A DNA stretch of 64,000 bases from Brachypodium distachyon (Eukaryota > Streptophyta > Magnoliopsida > Poales > Poaceae), in assembly GCF_000005505.3 (NCBI RefSeq), contig NC_016131.3, forward strand, positions 73,263,855 to 73,327,854. Reading direction: 5' to 3'. The notes under the pieces were generated by a model that was not told the origin of the DNA, ran no database searches, and saw only the letters and a list, made by a program, of their open reading frames with translations. Shown piece after piece: positions 57,579-64,000 of this stretch (position 1 is the first letter of the stretch; each line of letters starts with the position of its first letter). A program made the position numbers and the translations under genes.

Positions 57579-60500
57579 ATGGCGCCGCCGCCCCGCCTCG
57601 CCGCGCTCCTCCTCCTACTCCTCGCCGGCGCCTCCGCCTCCGCCGTACGCGCCGATCTGGTCATCTCCAGGGCAGATCGCAAGGTCAGTCAGTCGCCTTC
57701 CTCCCCAGATCTCAGGACCCGCCGCAGTTGTCTCGGATCTGATGTTGATGTGTGCGTGTGTGGATTCCTCTCTGTCGTTGCAGGTTGATTTGACTTCTCA
57801 CATCGTCCGCGTCCTCACTTCGCTCAAGGTATGTATGTTGCTGGGCTCTGCTTCTGCTAAGTGGAAATTTAATCGTGCAGCTCACCGTTGTGACATGTTG
57901 AGCTTCCTAATTCATGGTGATTTTGTATGTATAACTCTTGTAGCTTGTCTCCTTAGCATGGTTGACATTAACATGATGCGATGTGTCCATGGAGTTGGCA
58001 TTTCAGGCATCTGAGTCATTTGTTAGTCCATGCTAGTGGTTACTGCCTCACTGGTCACTGGTAACAAATCCTTATTATCAGAATTGAAACATGTCTGGTC
58101 CCATGTCTTGAGAACTGTTGCCGGTACCGACCCCTGGAACCACCTACATCACTCTGTAGTTCTAAAATTGTTGAGCAACATTTTATGAGTCTGAGTCCTT
58201 GATTAGTTCATGCTAGTGCTTACTCGTTGCTCACTGGTAACAGATTCATGTCTTGCGGATTTTTGCCAGTATATGGTAGATGGTTGTGGACTCTTTGGCT
58301 GATCTGCATAGTTCTAAGATACCTTCGTAGCACTTACTAGAAGTCTAAAACCATTCTATTGTTGTGGAACACACACGTTTTTGCAAGTGCTTCCCTGTGT
58401 TTAATGGGCTTTGTATGTGCTATGATGGAATTCTTCTGTTACTTATATAGCCTCCATTTTTTTAGGTTGAAAATGTCGTGTCAGAGCCTGTTTCTAAAGT
58501 CTTGCTGGCTTTTCCCAATATTCAAGCAAAGAACTTGGCAGCGATAAGAGCATTTGGTACCGAGGGAAAAGTGAAGGGTCCAAGTGTTGTTCTTCCGATT
58601 GAAACTGTTCAACCTTCTGGAGTTCCCCCAGAACTAACGTTCTTTTCAGTATCTTTACACAAACCTTTGCAAAAGGGGAAGATCCTTCACTTAGATGTCT
58701 TGACTGTATTTACACACTCTCTCCAACCATTCCCAGAAGAGATCACCCAAGCCGAATCGCAGCTTGTTGTATTTCAGGATAGCTCTCACTATCTGTCACC
58801 TTACCCTGTTAAGGTCCAGACACTCAGTATCAGATTGCCTGGTGGAAGGGTTGAATCATACACAAAGTATGCAAATACAAAACTTGTGGATTCTGAGCTA
58901 AAATATGGACCGTTTGAAGACCTTCCCCCATTTTCCTACTCCCCTGTTATTGTCCACTTTGAGAACAACAACCCATTTGCAGTTGCAAAGGAACTTGTTA
59001 GGGAGATAGAGATATCCCACTGGGGGAATGTACAGATTACTGAACATTACAACATTGCTCATGGTGGTGCCAGACTTAAGGGCGAATTCTCCAGGTTTGT
59101 CTCTGTTCTAACTTGTGCTTTAAGTAGCCCAACTCATAACTTGGTGAGAATTCATGTCCAGAAGGAACTAACTTCATGTTCCTATTTGCAGGATTGACTA
59201 CCAATCTAGACCATATGTGAGAGGGGTTTCGTCATTTAGGCATCTTATTGCTAGATTGCCTCCAACGGCCCACTCTATTTGTTACAGGGATGAAATCGGT
59301 AACATTTCGACGTCACACTTGTGGAGTGATTCTAAGAAGGTACTGCTGTTATTCATCTCTATATCAAGGTTTAATGTTCCTAACAAGTGCAAATAGAGTG
59401 TAACTTGTTGAATAACATGTCCAACAATCTTATCGCAGACCCAACTCGAAATTGAACCCAGGTTTCCATTGTTTGGTGGTTGGCAAACAACCTTTACCAT
59501 TGGTTATGGTTTACCTCTTCAAGATTTTGTTTTCACTTCTGATGGAAAGCGATTTCTCAATATCACATTTGGTTCTCCAGTGGAAGAGATTCTCATAGAA
59601 AAGCTTATTGTAAAGGTATGCAGCTAGTTGCATTAAACCCATATCCTCAAGAATTTAGTTTTGCATGTTTTCCCTTCTCTTTTATTTATTGAGTTGCACT
59701 GTTCAGCGTTCAAAAAAGAATAGGTCCTCTGGTCCAGAATTGCAGACTCTAAACATAGTTTACATATGAGTTGACAATTTCCTTTTTGTAGGTAACATCC
59801 AGGCTCTAGATCCTTTAATCATGGTTACATATAACATATGAGAAAACATGAATTTGGCCATCTTTCACTGAACTTGAATCACAATTAATTTTATCCATGC
59901 AATTGCTTCCATTTTTTTAATAATTTCACATTAATTTTATCTTTTTTTTTTGAACAAGGTTGTTCTACCCGAAGGTTCAAAGGATATTGATGTTTCAGTT
60001 CCATTTCCAACAAAGCAATGGCAAGAGGTGGTTCCTCACTGGATGATATGTAACTGAACGGCTAGCCCATCCTATTCATCGTTGTAATACAAGTGATGTT
60101 TGGTGCAGGTGAAGTACTCACATCTTGACATTGCTGGACGACCAGTGCTTGTCTTGGAGAAACCTGATGTTATTCCAGAGCATAATTTACACTTCCAGGT
60201 TTGTCTTCAGATTGCTTTAACTAGTTTGTCCCCTTGATTAATTAAACTTTTGAACTATGCCAAATTGGTAACCTAACTGAATAATCTAAAAAGGATTGTA
60301 ATACTGGTTTTCATCACATATAAAGGCTTATACTTATCAACAGTACTTTACCTGCATGCAGCACACTAATACCTCAAGTGTTTTATGTGAACAATAGCAA
60401 ACTATTTATTCATTCTTTTTGCAATATGCAGGTGTATTACAAATTCAGTAACATCTCGCTGCTTATTGAGCCGATGATGTTGATTACTGGCTTCTTCCTC

Positions 60501-61967
60501 CTGTTTGTTGCCTGTATTGCCTACATGCACACTGACATGTCAATTTCTAAGAACTCTCCTTCTTATCTGGCAAAGCTGCAATGGGACGAGGTATGATTAT
60601 TTTAGACCTCAAACCCCTCTATTTTTTTTGTTATTGTGGGCTCATGAGTAACTTCTTTCTCTAGTCAAATTTTTTTCCAATAATAAGTCGGAAGGTTTGT
60701 TGGAGCAATGCAGTAACTAGGAAGTCTGCAATATAGTCTAGTTACACTGACACGATGTTTATTATGGTGACATTGTTATTTGGAAGGCCATCAAGCAATG
60801 TTGAGCTAAGAATTGTTTAGAGAAATGCCAAACTAGTTTTTTAGATTACCTTTATGCTTCCATTAAAGCTGGGGTTTGGGCCCTTTGGTCTACAAATGAG
60901 AACTTACAACGAAGGAGGCTTGGTAGTGAAGAGCTCAGGTAGCTGGTAGGGCAATGCCTGTTTCATAAGTTGACTTGGATTTTAACATCAGGTAGTTTTG
61001 ATATAGAAAAAAACATCAAGTTGGTAAACCATGATAAATCTTGAATAATTCCTTGGTTTTTGTCGCATTGCCATTGGTTTAAGATGGAACAACATAGATT
61101 ACAGAAAGTTTATGATTTTGAATGATTCGTTTTCCTTGTAATAAAAGCATTGATGGTATCCATGCCACGATTTGTAGTTCCATCTTTCTGTTCTGGTCTC
61201 ATGTATATAATATGCTTTAGTTTTCCGCTGTGCTGGTTTCTTATGACTATTTCATACTTCTGGTACAGGTGCAAGCCACTGTTCAGCAAATCCAGAGCAT
61301 CTTTGGCCAATGCTTAGCAGTTCACGATAAACTAGAGGTCTCATTGCATGATTTGTCTAGGACCGGAGACACTAAATCTTGCAAAGCAGCTCGTAAAGCT
61401 GCCGATGCACAGTTTAAGGAACTAGCGAAAGAGCTGAAGCCACTGTTGATATCTCTACAATCATCAACTCAGTCTTATCAGATATGGCCAAAGGTTTGCT
61501 CAACATACTTCTGTTGTTAACTACTGAACACTTTTATGTTGTCATTCCTTTCACATAACAAGTAAAATCGAGAAACATATTGCATCTTGCCCTATCATGC
61601 ATAACAACAATTGAAATCTAGAAAAACATATCACGTCTTGCCCTATCATGTATGACAAAGGAAATCTAGAAACATATTGCATCTTGCCATATCATGGCAT
61701 CTGAATCTTAACTGCCTCTTGGCATTTACTTACTACAAACATTCCATTTTGGTTACTGATTGCGTTGTTCTGCAGGTAGAGGACTTGGTTGCAAAGGAGA
61801 GAGAGATGCAGGAGAAGCTCATGGCAAGGCATTCCACTGTGGTTGACAGCTTTGAGAAGAAGCTGCGCGGGCAAGATATAGAGAACAGGATTGCTTCCCA
61901 GCAGCAGAAAATTACTGTGCTGAGGCAAGAGGTCGAATCTCTTTTAGAGTACCTTAGTGAGATATGA
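57579..61967 (+). CDS. OST1: Ribophorin I, oligosaccharyltransferase subunit 1
   Basis: Non-catalytic OST subunit in the ER membrane that helps present substrate proteins for N-glycosylation. Ten exons: 57579-57683, 57784-57828, 58466-59094, 59192-59339, 59439-59615, 59959-60027, 60109-60198, 60432-60590, 61269-61493, 61776-61967; 612 residues. A signal peptide (LAALLLLLLAGASASAVRA) is followed by the lumenal ribophorin domain: VDLTSHIVRVLTSLKVENVV, a long central exon with DVLTVFTHSLQPFPEEI, SHWGNVQITEHY, GARLKGEFSRIDYQSR and RDEIGNISTSHLW. The membrane helix MLITGFFLLFVACIAYMHTD is in exon 8, with a cytosolic C-terminal domain rich in Lys/Glu and heptad-like spacing. Length fits plant OST1A/B. 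ATG 57579 opens directly onto the signal peptide. Confidence 0.96.
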
Positions 61968-63568
61968 GGAAGTCCAGTGCCACCTTATATCATTAGTGAT
62001 TAGACCAAAGATTGTCTTCTTTGGTTTCATAGTTTCTTGAGTTTTATATGTTGAAAGCCTGAATGCTCCGAGATGCTGTTGTTGGTTACCCGTCATCCTA
62101 GTTCTTGAGACTGGAAATTAAGAAGGATTGTGTAGGATGATAAGCACTGTAATCATTCTGGAACTGAAAGAAATTTTGAATTTGATAACAAAAAACATGG
62201 GGAACCTTATCGTCTGGGCTTCGTTTGCTTATTGGGGAACAATTCTAGATTGGTGCTGCATTTGCAGTTAGAAACATGGTAATGATTTCTGTGATTACCA
62301 TTATGGCCGATGCCAGAAAAAAGAAAGAGAATCCTCCAAAAGAACGATATTTCCAGACCATCGGAACTAGGACATGTTAACATTGGCCCGACCATGAACC
62401 TTTACACTATCATGATTTTTCCAGACCATCGGAAAGAGCAAATTGTTCTGTTTACATGTCTACAACTAGGTCTGTGAATGTGACACGCTGCCAAGATTTG
62501 GTTAATAATAGTACTCTACTATTGCTTCGAATAATAGCAAAAGTGTACTAGTTTTATAGTGAATTAAATTCTAGTCATTGCTCGGTGTAGCCATTTCTTC
62601 CATCAAAGTTATCAGGAAATATCACAAAAAGGACCAGCAACTCTATAATTTCCTTCCAGAAGGTGCAACTACTTAACCTCCAATTGGGTATAATCCCTTT
62701 CATAGCAGTGCCTGTCCTTTAAAGTCATACCACTAATGTTGATTTCAACAAGAATATGCAGAGTATTTTAGGGGATATTCCGAAGTCTGAATCGTTCATA
62801 GCACATTACATACGGATAATTCCAAACATGAGGCTTGTCTCCTCTGCTCAAAGTTTCCTCGTGTGCTTAATCTACGGGGATTTCGAAAAGCAACCATACA
62901 TATACACTCTTTTTAGCCAAAAAAGTGGTGTCCAAGCCAAGCCCATCTCCGAATTCCTTTGCTTGTAGACAGCAGGCAAGGTGATGTCGTCCGTCCGTGC
63001 CTGAGATTCATCCAACAATTTTCCAAATGTACGTGGATACGAGTGAAGACAGCACTCGTATGAAGACAGCAGGCAAGGTGATGTCGCAGATCTGAGCGTA
63101 TCAGGCAGGCCGGTGCGCCCTGGAGCTACTTGTAAGTACTACAGCTAGATTCGCGTACTATCTATCCTCTGCAGCTAGAGCTAGCGATCGAACACTTCGA
63201 ATGGGTCGATAATTGGTGGTGCTTCGAGTTCGATTGCTTTGCAGCTAAGCCACCAGACTCTCTCTGCGCGTTCATCACCGCATCTCGATCAAAAGCGGCA
63301 CGGCTCAAGCTAGGTTCACGTTTGGGCCATGCTGCTATGACGTTGCTTGGCCTACGTGGCTACGAGGACGAGTCGACCTGAGGAGGATCTGTCGAGGCTT
63401 GCAGACTTTGGAAGCCTCTAGTAGTCCAGTACTCCAGTCCAGTGTAAGAAGCCGTCGGTCTCTCTCAGTCTCAGCACTCATCAGTTCTCATTTCATTCCC
63501 CGGTGCCTTACGGCTTCGCATCCCCCACCGGGGAAAGACCTCCGGCAAACTAGGAGGGCAATTCATCA
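61968..63568. other. Intergenic, 1.6 kb, no gene recognised
   Basis: The first ~200 bp are ribophorin I 3' UTR. GAAGACAGCAGGCAAGGTGATGTCG is a second copy at 63063 of a phrase at about 62969. The final 150 bp before the RING gene are CT/AC-rich and likely 5' UTR. Confidence 0.45.
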
Positions 63569-64000
63569 ATGGCGTCGTCGGCGCGGCGCCTGCTGCAGAC
63601 CAACTCGGGCCAGTTCCCCACCGCGGGCGCAGACCCACCAGACAGCACTCTCGCTGCCGACTCCGACGTCGTCTTCGTCCTCGCCGCGCTCCTCTGCGCT
63701 CTCGTCTGCTTCCTCGGCCTCGCCGCCGTCGCCCGCTGCACCTGCGCGCGCCGCGCCCACAACAACGCCCTGTCCTCCAGCTCCAGCCGGGCCGACGCGG
63801 CGGTCAAGGGGCTCGAGAAGGAGGCGCTCAGGGCGCTGCCGAAGCTGGCGTACGAGGACGCCGTGGCCGCGGCCGTCGCGGCGCGCGGACGGGGTCCCGG
63901 CTTGACGGCAGCGGGAGAGGAGGTGAAGATCCTGGCGGAGTGCGCCATCTGCCTCTCGGAGTTCGCGGCGCGAGAGGAGATCCGCGTGCTGCCGCAGTGC
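63569..64000 (+). CDS. ATL-type RING-H2 E3 ubiquitin ligase, 5' part
   Basis: 144 codons before the window ends. The ATL layout is clear: a short N-terminus, one hydrophobic helix at about residues 33-55 (VVFVLAALLCALVCFLGLAA), a Cys/Arg stop-transfer segment, the GLD-like region KGLEKEALRALPKLAYE, and the start of a RING-H2 finger (CAICLSEF, then LPQC as the third metal ligand). It resembles the ATL8/ATL80 type. These proteins ubiquitinate targets at endomembranes or plasma membrane and are usually intronless. The remaining RING ligands lie beyond the edge, so activity cannot be judged. Confidence 0.92.
   Translation, partial: MASSARRLLQTNSGQFPTAGADPPDSTLAADSDVVFVLAALLCALVCFLGLAAVARCTCARRAHNNALSSSSSRADAAVKGLEKEALRALPKLAYEDAVAAAVAARGRGPGLTAAGEEVKILAECAICLSEFAAREEIRVLPQC

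Overview
The window looks like nuclear DNA of a grass. Evidence: GC-rich single-exon or few-exon genes (acyl-CoA ligase, bHLH, RING-H2) sit beside AT-richer genes with up to 24 exons; introns follow plant splice rules; many short elements carry Stowaway-type ends (CTCCCTCCG) with TA target duplications; and GapB, MLO and defensin proteins have monocot features. About twelve genes in 64 kb suggests a compact genome. A pooid grass such as Brachypodium is my best guess, but that is inference. No bacterial, viral or organellar segment was seen.

Layout. 0-8 kb: the 5' end of an unidentified gene (minus), a short minisatellite, a decayed Copia-like retroelement leader, a plant defensin (minus), a Stowaway MITE and a LINE fragment. 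8-10 kb: a peroxisomal acyl-activating enzyme (minus). 13.4-17.1 kb: a repeat-rich block with Helitron-like ends, several MITEs and a triplicated 75-bp unit. 18.7-19.7 kb: an atypical bHLH factor (plus). 20.1-21.2 kb: a promoter-like region followed by four conserved ~90-nt units, read as a probable snoRNA-type cluster. 24.1 kb: complex I subunit NDUFB7 (plus). 28.1-30.3 kb: a type II membrane GT77-like glycosyltransferase (plus). 33.4-35.4 kb: chloroplast GAPDH subunit B (minus). 36.8-44.7 kb: the exosome nuclease RRP44/DIS3 (plus). 45.0-47.0 kb: a PIN-LIKES auxin carrier (minus). 51.2-54.7 kb: an MLO protein (plus). 55.1-57.1 kb: PIG-F of GPI-anchor synthesis (minus). 57.6-62.0 kb: ribophorin I of the oligosaccharyltransferase (plus). 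63.6 kb to the end: the start of an ATL RING-H2 ubiquitin ligase (plus).

The genes do not form an operon or one pathway; they are ordinary independent plant genes. Two arrangements stand out. PIG-F and ribophorin I, which both act at the ER membrane in glycan-linked protein modification, are divergent with 513 bp between start codons. RRP44/PILS and MLO/PIG-F are convergent pairs with about 400 bp between stop codons. Exon coordinates were built by hand from splice sites, reading-frame phase and family knowledge; the phases close for all multi-exon models. Three introns appear to use GC-AG splice sites. The most interesting unexplained item is the four-copy conserved unit at 20.55-21.17 kb.
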